A stretch of 60,143 nucleotides of DNA, from contig CAKUJM010000012.1 of NCBI GenBank assembly GCA_934661755.1, positions 1-60,143 on the forward strand, given 5' to 3'. Source of the stretch: an uncultured Lentisphaeria bacterium. Lineage in GTDB: Bacteria > Verrucomicrobiota > Lentisphaeria > Oligosphaerales > Oligosphaeraceae. The notes beneath the pieces are model-generated. The model saw nothing but the letters and a program-made list of their open reading frames with translations. It did no database searches and was not told the origin of the DNA. Each line of letters begins with the position of its first letter. Position 1 is the first letter of the stretch. Positions 42,586 through 50,914 of the stretch are shown here, in pieces. A program made the translations under genes and the position numbers.

Positions 42586-43562
42586 TCGAGTTTTATGCGG
42601 GGATCCGCGATGCAATAGGCCACATCCGCAAGAATCAGCCCGATGACGTAGATCACGGCGCCCAGGAAGACCATCGCCCGCACCGAGGCGAAATCCTGTG
42701 CCGCGATGGCGTCGATGGTGAAGCCGCCCAGCCCCGGGATGTTGAAGAATTTCTCCAGGAGCATGTTTCCGGTGAAGAGCCCCAGCAGGCATCCGGGGAT
42801 GTTGGTGAGGATGGGGATGAGCGCATTGCGCAGGACATGGCGGAAAAGCACCGCATTTTCGCCCAGCCCCTTGGCCCGTGCAGTGCGCACAAAGTCCTGT
42901 CCGAGCTGTTCGAGGAAGAAGGTCCGGTACAGCCGGACGCCGCTGCCGGCGGCCGCGATCACCCCGATGGCCACCGGCAGGGCCAGGAAACGGCACATCG
43001 ATGCGCCGCCTTCGAAGCCCGACACCGGGCATAGCCTGAGGACCATCGCCGCCAGATACTGCCCGAAGATGATCAGCACCAATGTCGAGACGCTCATCAA
43101 CAGCACGCATCCGAACTGCCCGGCGCGGTCCAGGCGCGTCCCCCGTGCCGCCGCCAGCTTCATCGCCAGGAAGACATTGAGGCATGTCGAAAGCAGAAGC
43201 ACCGGCAGCGCAATGCAGAACGATGGCCATGCCCGCCGCCGCAGCTGCCCGCCGATCGGCTCGCCGGAGTTGTCGGCCCTGCCGAAATCACCCCAGAACA
43301 TCGCGACGCTCTTGCGGAAGAAGATGGTGCGGGTGAAGGCCCCGGGGAATCCCGCGCCGCGATTGAGGAACAACGGCAGGTCATAGCCGCGCAGGGCCTT
43401 CCAGCGTTCGATCTGCTCCGGCGTGGACGCCTTCTCGCCAAGCACCTGCCTGGCCATGTCATCCGGGGAGTTGACCAGGAAGAACATCGCGAATACCACC
43501 AGGTTCACCCCCAGCAGAATCGGCATGAAGTACAAGATGCGCTTGACAAGGTAGAAGAACAT
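42582..43562 (-). CDS. oligopeptide/nickel-type ABC transporter permease (OppB/DppB-like)
   Basis: 326 residues. The start YLVKRILYFMPILLGVNLVVFAMFFL is the classic OppB N-terminus. The EAA loop is ARAKGLGENAVLFRHVLRNALIPI, followed by EKFFNIPGLGGFTIDAI. Six spans are expected. The long segment between spans 1 and 2 is periplasmic. It lies 3 bp after the binding-protein stop and is coupled to OppC by ATGA. Confidence 0.9.
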   Translation of the reverse strand: MFFYLVKRILYFMPILLGVNLVVFAMFFLVNSPDDMARQVLGEKASTPEQIERWKALRGYDLPLFLNRGAGFPGAFTRTIFFRKSVAMFWGDFGRADNSGEPIGGQLRRRAWPSFCIALPVLLLSTCLNVFLAMKLAAARGTRLDRAGQFGCVLLMSVSTLVLIIFGQYLAAMVLRLCPVSGFEGGASMCRFLALPVAIGVIAAAGSGVRLYRTFFLEQLGQDFVRTARAKGLGENAVLFRHVLRNALIPILTNIPGCLLGLFTGNMLLEKFFNIPGLGGFTIDAIAAQDFASVRAMVFLGAVIYVIGLILADVAYCIADPRIKLE

Positions 43563-43565
43563 GGG

Positions 43566-45731
43566 CTATCCCCTCCCCGCGCCGCCGCCGCGCTGGTTGC
43601 GCAATGCCGGCATCAACGCCGCCGCCGACAGCGCCGCCAAGGCCAGCCATGCCGGAAGCCATCGCGGCGCATTCCACTTCCGGCGTGAAGCATCGCGGCC
43701 TTCCGGAGTCTCAATCGACAGGTATTGCAGGGTGTCGTTGGCAATCCCATGCGGCTTGAAATTCTTCAGCCAGCCATGGGTCAGCATGGTGTTGACCGGA
43801 TGATAGAGCCAGCACAGCGGCGCGTCCTCCGCCAATATCGCCGCGGCCTGCCGGATGAGCTCCAGGCGCGCCGTGCCATTCGGCATGGTCTCCAGCTGCT
43901 CAAAGACCGCATCGAAGCGCGGCGAGCTGTAATTGCTGTAGTTGGGTCCGCTGCCGTGGTTGCGCACATGGCTGTTCTTGCTGTAGAAGAGCATCAGGAA
44001 ATTCTCCGGATCGGGGTAGTCGGCCACCCACCCGCGTTCAAAGAGGAACTGCCAGTTGCCGGTCTTGAGGTTGTCGCGGTTGCGGTTGAGGTCAGTGGGC
44101 CGCTCCACCAGCTCCACCCCCAGCAGCCGGAAGCGCGCGGCCAGCCACTGGAAGCGGTTCTTGAAATCCGGCGCTCCGGCCGCCGCATGGTCAAGATGGA
44201 TCACCAGCGGCGCGCCAGTCTGCGGATCGATGCCCCCGGGATAGCCGGCCGCCGCCATCAGCGACTGCGCCTCCGCCAGGCTCCGGCGGCGGGTGCGGCA
44301 CGCCTGGCCATCCCAGGTGTTGAGCACGTCGTTCATGCTCTGCGGCGGCGTGAACTGCCCGAAGATCCCCGGCGGGATGATCCCCTCCGCGGCAATGCCG
44401 TTGCCGTTCTTGAAGATCGCGATATATTCCTGCAAGTCGATCACCATCGACAGCGCCTGCCGCAGCGAGCGCGCCTGCGGCGTCAGCCCCCCGACGACCG
44501 GGTCCAGCATGTTGAAGGCCATGTAGTAGCTTATCGGCGGAACGGTGCTGGCCAGCTTCATGCCGCGCGCGGCCATCGCCGGCGACAACGCCAATTCGCC
44601 GCCGGCGGGGTTCATCGCCACCGCGCTGTCGAACATGTCATTGGGGACCCCGGAATGGTCATAGTACCCCTGCTGGAATTTCAGCCAGTTCGGAATCGAT
44701 TCGCGCTCGTAGTTGAAGACCACCCGGTCCAGCAGCGGCAGAAGCGCCCCGGCGCAATCCAGCCGCCCTTCGGCGGCATCCTCGGCACTGCCCTCCGATG
44801 GATAGCGCACCTGGCGGAATCCGGGATTGCGCCCCAGCACAATCCGCCGTTCCGGATCGCATTGCACAAGCATGAATGCGCCCGTGCCCGCCGGCCAGCG
44901 TGAATAGCTGATCCCCGCATCCCGGCACTGCTGGCGCTCATAGAAGTCCAGCACCTCCTGGGCCACCGGCGCCGCGTAATGCACCGCCAGCCAGTAGAGG
45001 AACTGCGGATACTTCCGGGACAGCGTGAACCTCAGCGTGTGGCGATCCAGCACCTCGCAGCCCGCCAGCGGCACATCGGCATAGCGCGGACGCCCCCCCG
45101 CGGCGTAAATTGCGTCAATCGCCGCCGAACACTGCGCCATCCCCGACAGGAACTGGCTGAAGGTGGAGTATATCGGCGACCCCACCCGGCGGTCGCAGAG
45201 CCGGACCATCGCCGCCTTGAGATCCGCCGCGGTCAATTCACGCGTCCCCAATGGCGCAAAATCCCACGGCGTGCGCGGCTGGCGCACTGTCGGCCGCGCA
45301 TCCGGCGCAAAGGCAGGATGCGGCTGGAAGCAAATCCCCGGCTTCAGTCGCAGTATGTACTCCGTCCGCGCCACCGCCGAGGCGGGCGGATCGCCGGATA
45401 GCGCCACACCCGAACGGTCATAGTATGCCGGCTGCGGAATCTCCTCCAGCAGGCGCGGCTCCAGCTCATATGGCCGCTTGAGATAATGATAATGCAGCGG
45501 CGTCTCGACGATGCTGTCGATTATCACGTTTTCATGGACGAATGCCGACACCTGCGGATCCAGGGTCTTGATCTGCGCACTGTAGCTGGTGAAGAGCGTC
45601 CTGCCGGAGAATTCCGCCGGCCAGGGGTTGTTGCTGCATGAGCGCAGCCACAGCGCCGCCGCCAGCCACAGCGCCGCCGCCAGCCACAGCGCCGCCACCG
45701 CCAATAGCCTGTACCAGCGTCCCCGCGCCAC
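43566..45731 (-). CDS. ABC transporter substrate-binding protein, family 5
   Basis: 721 residues, long for the family (usual ~550). The signal segment contains three tandem AALWLA-type repeats coded by an 18-bp repeat (45646-45696), then LRSCSNNP, a possible lipid-anchor Cys. The mature part has the SBP_bac_5 pattern: YSAQIKTLDPQVS, LRLKPGICFQPHP and ISYYMAFNMLDPVVGGLT, then RQALSMVIDLQEYI. The C-terminus has a hydrophobic anchor (LPAWLALAALSAAALMPAL). Presumably binds peptides or a similar ligand and feeds the two permeases. Its stop precedes oppB by 3 bp, and its start overlaps the mutL stop. Confidence 0.9.
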   Translation of the reverse strand: MARGRWYRLLAVAALWLAAALWLAAALWLRSCSNNPWPAEFSGRTLFTSYSAQIKTLDPQVSAFVHENVIIDSIVETPLHYHYLKRPYELEPRLLEEIPQPAYYDRSGVALSGDPPASAVARTEYILRLKPGICFQPHPAFAPDARPTVRQPRTPWDFAPLGTRELTAADLKAAMVRLCDRRVGSPIYSTFSQFLSGMAQCSAAIDAIYAAGGRPRYADVPLAGCEVLDRHTLRFTLSRKYPQFLYWLAVHYAAPVAQEVLDFYERQQCRDAGISYSRWPAGTGAFMLVQCDPERRIVLGRNPGFRQVRYPSEGSAEDAAEGRLDCAGALLPLLDRVVFNYERESIPNWLKFQQGYYDHSGVPNDMFDSAVAMNPAGGELALSPAMAARGMKLASTVPPISYYMAFNMLDPVVGGLTPQARSLRQALSMVIDLQEYIAIFKNGNGIAAEGIIPPGIFGQFTPPQSMNDVLNTWDGQACRTRRRSLAEAQSLMAAAGYPGGIDPQTGAPLVIHLDHAAAGAPDFKNRFQWLAARFRLLGVELVERPTDLNRNRDNLKTGNWQFLFERGWVADYPDPENFLMLFYSKNSHVRNHGSGPNYSNYSSPRFDAVFEQLETMPNGTARLELIRQAAAILAEDAPLCWLYHPVNTMLTHGWLKNFKPHGIANDTLQYLSIETPEGRDASRRKWNAPRWLPAWLALAALSAAALMPALRNQRGGGAGRG
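45646..45696. repeat. 18-bp tandem repeat in the signal peptide of the binding protein
   Basis: Three copies of AGCCACAGCGCCGCCGCC, the third differing at its last bases. Each unit adds six residues (AALWLA-type) to the hydrophobic core, so copy number changes would alter signal length without a frameshift. Confidence 0.85.
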
Positions 45732-47581
45732 TACTGCTTGAACCTCCGGGTCAATTCAGAATAACTGATGTGAAGCATGGTCGGCAACCCCGCCGGATCC
45801 GCATACGGCATCTCGCATCGCATGAGCTCCCGAACCAGCGCATCCTGTTCCGCGCGGGTGGACGGGTCGCATTTCCCCACCGCATGGCGGCTGGCGGTCT
45901 GCGCCAGATGCACCGCGCTGCCCCGGCTGGTGACGCCGCTGCGGCGCAAATCCGAAAGGATGTCGTGCATCGCCATGCGCAAATCGCTGTCCTGCAAATT
46001 GGCAGGGACTGCGGTGAGCAAAAAGGCATTGTCGCCAAACGGCTCAATCGTGTATCCCAGGGCGTCGAAATGCTCCAGCTCCCGCGTCAGCAGCCGCGAC
46101 TCGTCCGGAGAAAGCGAAATCGTCAATGGCATCAGCAACTGCTGCCGCGCGACCTTCTGTCCACGCAAATTCGCCAGCATCCGCTCAAAGACGATCCGCT
46201 GCATCGCCGGACGGATATTCACCACGATCAATCCGGTGTCGCATTGCGCCAGCAGGTACTCCCGCCCCAGCCGGCCATGCAGCTGATAGGCGCCGGCCAC
46301 ACCATCGGCCGCAGTGTCCACAGCCTCGGATGACGCCGAATCCCCGGCAGGCGATCCCGGCGCGGATGATGACACCCCCTCCGGCGCAAAGGGCAATGAC
46401 GACTGGATGGGCTGGAAGGCCATCGGCGACGGCGATGGCGGATCTGACGGCGTCACCGGAATCGCCAATTCCGCCGACGGCCCATGGAAGACCACCTGTC
46501 CGCCAGCCTCCGTCATATCCCTGGCCTCCCGCGCGGCCGCAGCCTCGCCGATCGCCAGCGCATTCTCCACACTCTGCGACGGTGCGCCGCTGGCCATCCC
46601 CCGCAACGCGCCACGCAACGCCGCGGCCACCACCGCCGACACGATCATCGGTTCGCGGAAACGCACCTCGCGCTTGGATGGGTGGACATTGACGTCCACC
46701 CGATCATCCGCCAAGTCAATGTACAGCACCACCCCGGGGTAGCGCCCCCGCAAAATCAGGGTGTCATACGCGTCACGGATCGCAAAATAGACGGTGTCGG
46801 CCACCGCCGCCCGGTGGTTGATGATCACCCGCTGCTCCCGGCGGCTGCTACGGGTGAAGCCCGGCTTGCTGATATATCCATAGACATGGATGCCGTTCTC
46901 GCTGTGCTCCACCGGCAGCATCGCCTCAAAGGCGTCCCGCCCCAGCAGCATCTGCACCCGCTGGGCAATCGTTGCATTGGCCGGAATGCGCAACGCCTCG
47001 CGGCCATTCTGGGTCAGCTCAAAGGCAATGCCCGGCCGCGACAACGCCAGCATCAGGATCATCTCGTGGATGCAGTCGTCCTCCGCCGCCGGACCACGCA
47101 GGAATTTGCGCCGCACCGGCAAATTGCCAAATAGGTAGGACACCTTGATCGAGGTGCCTGGCGCACACCCGCAGTCGCAGACATCTGCAATCACGCCGTT
47201 GTTGACCAGGACTCGGGTGCCCGTCAGGCTCTGCGCCTGACGCGTCATCAGCTCAAAACGCGATACGCTCGAAATCGACGGCATGGCCTCGCCGCGAAAC
47301 CCCAGCGTGTGGATCTTGCCGACGTCGCCGTCGTCTGAGATCTTGCTGGTGGCATGCGCCTCCAGACACAGCATCGCGTCCTCGCGGTCCATCCCCCGGC
47401 CATCGTCGATCACCTGCATCAGACGCTGCCCGCCCTGCTCCGTGATCACCCGGATCCGGGTGGCGCCCGCATCAATCGAGTTCTCAACCAGCTCCTTGAT
47501 GACCGAGGCCGGACGCTCTATCACCTCACCGGCGGCAATGCGCCCCGATAATTGCGCTGACAGGATTTTGATGATACCCAT
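45731..47581 (-). CDS. mutL: DNA mismatch repair protein MutL with degenerate C-terminal motifs
   Basis: 616 residues. The N-terminal GHKL ATPase is intact: RIAAGEVIERPASVIKELVENSIDAGA, DDGRGM and THATSK-type (EAHATSKI), GFRGEAMPSIS. It couples MutS recognition to strand excision. The C-terminal DQHAAHE endonuclease/metal motif of non-gamma-proteobacterial MutL is replaced by NIRPAMQRIVFE (455-466), and CPHGRPT by ADPAGLPT (594-601), so this copy is probably not an endonuclease. No Shine-Dalgarno is visible: a 9-bp tandem repeat begins at the start codon. The ATG overlaps in reverse with an ATG reading into the repeat. The stop overlaps the binding-protein start. Confidence 0.93.
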   Translation of the reverse strand: MGIIKILSAQLSGRIAAGEVIERPASVIKELVENSIDAGATRIRVITEQGGQRLMQVIDDGRGMDREDAMLCLEAHATSKISDDGDVGKIHTLGFRGEAMPSISSVSRFELMTRQAQSLTGTRVLVNNGVIADVCDCGCAPGTSIKVSYLFGNLPVRRKFLRGPAAEDDCIHEMILMLALSRPGIAFELTQNGREALRIPANATIAQRVQMLLGRDAFEAMLPVEHSENGIHVYGYISKPGFTRSSRREQRVIINHRAAVADTVYFAIRDAYDTLILRGRYPGVVLYIDLADDRVDVNVHPSKREVRFREPMIVSAVVAAALRGALRGMASGAPSQSVENALAIGEAAAAREARDMTEAGGQVVFHGPSAELAIPVTPSDPPSPSPMAFQPIQSSLPFAPEGVSSSAPGSPAGDSASSEAVDTAADGVAGAYQLHGRLGREYLLAQCDTGLIVVNIRPAMQRIVFERMLANLRGQKVARQQLLMPLTISLSPDESRLLTRELEHFDALGYTIEPFGDNAFLLTAVPANLQDSDLRMAMHDILSDLRRSGVTSRGSAVHLAQTASRHAVGKCDPSTRAEQDALVRELMRCEMPYADPAGLPTMLHISYSELTRRFKQ

Positions 47582-48002
47582 GGACGGAAAGCACGGAAGG
47601 CACGGAAGGCACGGAAGGCACGGAAAGCACGGAGAGCACGGAAAGCACGGAGAGCACGGAAAACACGGAAAGCACGGAGAGCACGGAGAGCACGGAAAGC
47701 ACGGAAGGCACGGAAAGCACGGAAGGCACGGAAAGCACGGAGAGCACGGAGAGCACGGAAAACACGGAGAGCACGGAGAGCACGGAGAGCACGGAAGGCA
47801 CGGAAAGCACGGAAAGCACGGAAAGCACGGAAAACACGGAGGGCACGGAAGGCACGGAAGGCACGGAAAGCACGGAAAGCACGGAAAGCACGGAAGGCAC
47901 GGAAAGCACGGAAGGCACGGAAAGCACGGAAAACACGGAGAGCACGGAAAGCACGGATAACACGGAAAACACGGAAAACACGGAGAGCACGGAGAGCACG
48001 GA
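47582..48002. repeat. 9-bp minisatellite, about 47 copies
   Basis: An unbroken array of GGAAAGCAC-type units (variants GGAAGGCAC, GGAGAGCAC, GGAAAACAC, one GGATAACAC) starts one base after the mutL start codon and fills its 5' region. As units are nine bases, several frames are open: the plus strand reads (H-G-K/R/E)n and the minus strand SVL- or CFP-type repeats. I treat these as artefacts of the repeat. Confidence 0.97.
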
Positions 48003-48026
48003 AAAAGCCACCGCCAACCCTCCCCT

Positions 48027-48158
48027 CGCGCGCGCGACCTTATAGGTGGGCCATGTACCCCCGCCCAACCACCCTGTTAAGCTAACCGCCCCACACAGCA
48101 TTGCCAATTACCGGCGCCATAATCCCCAAAAGTGTGCGATTGGCACACACTTTACAAA
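48027..48158. repeat. dispersed ~135-bp repeat, copy 2
   Basis: Close match to 7343-7479 in the same orientation, sharing CCTTATAGGTGGGCCAT, TTAAGCTAACCGCCCC and the block AATCCCCAAAAGTGTGCGAT followed by TGGCACACACTTTACAAA. It lies between the 9-bp minisatellite and a GGACGGAAAC-rich tract. Confidence 0.85.
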
Positions 48159-48331
48159 CGGACGGACGGGGGGGGGCAGACGGAAACGGACGGGAACGTG
48201 AGGAAAACGTAGGGGACGGACAGAAACGGACGGAAACGGACGGGGGAACGGGGACGGACGGAAACGGACGGGGCAGATGGGACGGAGGGGGACGGACGGG
48301 GCAGACGGGAAACGGAGGGGACGGGGAAGGA
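48159..48331. repeat. irregular GGACGG/GGAAACGGAC low-complexity tract
   Basis: About 170 bp made of interspersed GGACGGAAAC, GGGGACGGAC and GGGGCAGACG units, with a run of nine G (48168-48176). It runs directly up to the hflX stop codon. No gene. Confidence 0.85.
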
Positions 48332-49630
48332 CTACCTGCCAATCGAATGCGGCGGGTTTCCGTACTCCTCCCACCGATCTGAAAGCGCCAGCGGCACCCG
48401 CGCGATGACATGCACGCCGTCATCCAGAAACTGCTCCTCCTCGATGAATGACTGGCGGCGAATCTGCGAGAGCACCTCGTATTTGTCATGGGGGATGACA
48501 TACCGTCGACGGGGCATCAGCGCCTTGACCCGCATCGCCAGACGCGACAGCAACGCCTCCATCCCCTCGCCGGTGCGCACCGACAGCGGCAACGCCTCCG
48601 GGAAGCGCGTCCGCAATTGCGCCCGACGCCCATCGTCCAGCAAATCCCACTTGTTAAGCACCAGCAACGACGGCTTCCCACCCGCACCCAGCTCGCCCAG
48701 CACCTCGCCGGTGGTGTCATGATGCGATTCCAGATCCGGATCCGACGCATCCAGCACCTCCAGGATATAATCGGAAAGGCTGGTCTCCTCCAAAGTCGAC
48801 TTGAATGCCTCGATCAGCAGATGCGGCAGCTTGCGCACAAATCCGACGGTATCCGCCAGCAGCACCTCCTGTCCGCCTGGCAGCCCCAACCGCCGTACGG
48901 TCGGATCCAGGGTCGCGAACAGCTTGTCCTCCACCAGCACCCCGGAATTGGTCAGCCGGTTGAGCAGCGACGACTTCCCGGCATTGGTGTATCCGACAAT
49001 CGCCACCACCGGCACCGGCTTGCGCAACCGCAGTCCCCGCTGCACCCCGCGCTGCCGACGCACCTGCGCCAGCTCGCCGGCGAGCCACTGGATCCGCTTG
49101 CGCAACACCCGTGAATCCAGTTCCAGCTGCTGTTCGCCGCCGGCGCGTCCGCCCAGGCCGCCGGCCGCGCCGCGCTGCCGTCCGAGGTGCGTCCACTTGC
49201 GCACCAGCCGCGGCAGCTCATAGTTGGCCTGCGCCAGCTGCACCTGCAGCCGCGCTTCACGGGTCTGCGCCCGCGAGGCGAAAATCTCCAAAATCACCTC
49301 CTGGCGGTCGATCACCGCACAAGAGGTCCCATGCTCCCAGTTGCGCTGCTGCGCCGGCGTCAAGACATCGTCGGTGACAATCACCTGCGCGCCCAGACGC
49401 TCCGCCTCCGTGGTGATCTCATGCACCTTGCCGCTTCCCAGAATCGTCGACGGCGTGTATTCCCGGATCTTTGCAGTCTGGCTGCCCACCACCTCCAGGC
49501 CGAGGGTGTCGACCAGCTCGCCAAGCTCATGCAGCAGCGCCTGGGTCTGCGACGGCAGCTCGCCCGGATGGGAAAAGGCCACCAGATAGGCCTTCAGGGG
49601 CTTGGGAGTGAGGGTGTTGTCCGACAACAT
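48332..49630 (-). CDS. hflX: GTPase HflX
   Basis: 432 residues from the ATG at MLSDNTLTPK; the longer frame upstream overlaps the asd end. HflX is a ribosome-binding GTPase that splits stalled ribosomes. The N-terminal domain has GSGKVHEI and DDVLTPAQQRNWE; a coiled Arg/Gly-rich stretch (GRQRGAAGGLGGRAGG) is the helical linker. The GTPase motifs are G1 GYTNAGKSSLLN, G3 DTVGFVRKLP and G4 NKWD. It follows asd by 32 bp on the same strand. Confidence 0.95.
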   Translation of the reverse strand: MLSDNTLTPKPLKAYLVAFSHPGELPSQTQALLHELGELVDTLGLEVVGSQTAKIREYTPSTILGSGKVHEITTEAERLGAQVIVTDDVLTPAQQRNWEHGTSCAVIDRQEVILEIFASRAQTREARLQVQLAQANYELPRLVRKWTHLGRQRGAAGGLGGRAGGEQQLELDSRVLRKRIQWLAGELAQVRRQRGVQRGLRLRKPVPVVAIVGYTNAGKSSLLNRLTNSGVLVEDKLFATLDPTVRRLGLPGGQEVLLADTVGFVRKLPHLLIEAFKSTLEETSLSDYILEVLDASDPDLESHHDTTGEVLGELGAGGKPSLLVLNKWDLLDDGRRAQLRTRFPEALPLSVRTGEGMEALLSRLAMRVKALMPRRRYVIPHDKYEVLSQIRRQSFIEEEQFLDDGVHVIARVPLALSDRWEEYGNPPHSIGR

Positions 49631-49662
49631 GAAACCTATGAAACACTCAGCCGCCGGCGCCC

Positions 49663-50664
49663 TTACAGCAGCTCGGCAATCTGTACCGCATTGAGCGCGG
49701 CGCCCTTGAGCAGCTGGTCGCCGCAGACAAAGAACGCCAGCGCATTCGGGCACGACAGGTCATGGCGCAGCCGCCCCGCCAGCACATCGTACTGCTCGTT
49801 GGACTCGCAGGGCATCGGGAAGTGGTTCTCCGCCGCGTCATTCACGATCCGCACCCCCGGCGCCTTCGCCCAGGCCGCCAGCGCCTCGTCAATCGACACC
49901 TGGCGCTCCTGCTCAATGACGATCGACTCCGCATGGCTACGCAACACCGGCACCCGCACACAGGTCGGACATACGCCGATCCGGTCGTCATGCACGATCT
50001 TGCGCGTCTCGTTGACCATCTTCATCTCCTCGGTGTTGTATCCATTGCCGCCGATGTCGGTGTTGTGGCTGAAGACATTGAAGGCGTACGGCCACTTGAA
50101 GACCTTCGGCTCCGCCTTGCCGCCGGCAAGCACGCACTTCGTCTGCTCGTACAGCTCGTCCATGCCCTTGGCGCCCGCACCCGACGCGCTCTGGTAGGTC
50201 GACACGATGATCCGCTTCACCGGCGACAGGTCATGCAGCGGCTTGACCGCCACCAGCATGATGATCGTCGTGCAGTTCGGATTCGCGATGATGCCGCGGT
50301 GCTTCGAAATGTCCTCCGGATTGACCTCCGGGACCACCAGCGGCACCGACGGATCCATGCGGAAGGCGCTGGAGTTGTCCACCACCACCGCGCCCGCCTT
50401 GACCGCAAGCGGCGCAAACTCCTTTGAGATCGACCCGCCCGCCGAAAACAGCGCCACGTCGATGTCCTTGAAGGAATCTCCGGTGAGTTCCTCGACGGTC
50501 CATTCCCTACCCATGCACTCCATTTTCCTGCCCGCGCTGCGCGCAGAGGCCAGAAGACGCAAATTCTTCACCGGGAAGCCGCGCTTCTCCAGGGTCTTCT
50601 GCATCTCCACACCCACGGCGCCGGTCGCCCCGACCACCGCGACATTCATCGGTCGTTTGATCAT
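49663..50664 (-). CDS. asd: aspartate-semialdehyde dehydrogenase
   Basis: 333 residues from ATG 50664 (MIKRPMNVAV), preceded by GGAATT; 50649 is an alternative. It reduces aspartyl-phosphate to the semialdehyde for lysine/diaminopimelate, threonine and methionine synthesis. NADP site VAVVGATGAVGVEM, catalytic Cys in IANPNCTTI, and substrate Arg/His region CVRVPVLRSHAESI. Normal length. First gene of an asd-hflX pair; divergent from rseP across a ~250-bp region. Confidence 0.96.
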   Translation of the reverse strand: MIKRPMNVAVVGATGAVGVEMQKTLEKRGFPVKNLRLLASARSAGRKMECMGREWTVEELTGDSFKDIDVALFSAGGSISKEFAPLAVKAGAVVVDNSSAFRMDPSVPLVVPEVNPEDISKHRGIIANPNCTTIIMLVAVKPLHDLSPVKRIIVSTYQSASGAGAKGMDELYEQTKCVLAGGKAEPKVFKWPYAFNVFSHNTDIGGNGYNTEEMKMVNETRKIVHDDRIGVCPTCVRVPVLRSHAESIVIEQERQVSIDEALAAWAKAPGVRIVNDAAENHFPMPCESNEQYDVLAGRLRHDLSCPNALAFFVCGDQLLKGAALNAVQIAELL

Positions 50665-50914
50665 AATTCCAGAGTGAAAACAACGTTGCTCGACGGCGCC
50701 GGACTCCGGCACCCCACAAAAAAAACGTAAACATGCTTAATGTAACCCTGAATCCGCAACGCAACCGCCACGGGCGGATGAGAAAAACGCCATTGCCAAT
50801 GCCTGGCGACGGGGGCGCTCCATGGCGCAAAAGAATGCGCCCCGCGGATACGGATTCCCGGATTCAGGATTATATTTCACCTGTTTCCGCCAGATACATC
50901 CCAAAACGCCGTCA

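Noticed and set aside
42586..43230. Upstream extension of the OppC gene to 583 residues
   Set aside because: It would overlap most of oppB; the ATGA start at 42585 begins a normal OppC N-terminus.
47283..47960. Plus-strand frame coding a (His-Gly-Lys/Arg/Glu)n protein
   Set aside because: It is the 9-bp minisatellite read in one open frame, plus antisense mutL sequence. A 9-bp period keeps several frames open by necessity, and no leader or ribosome site is present.
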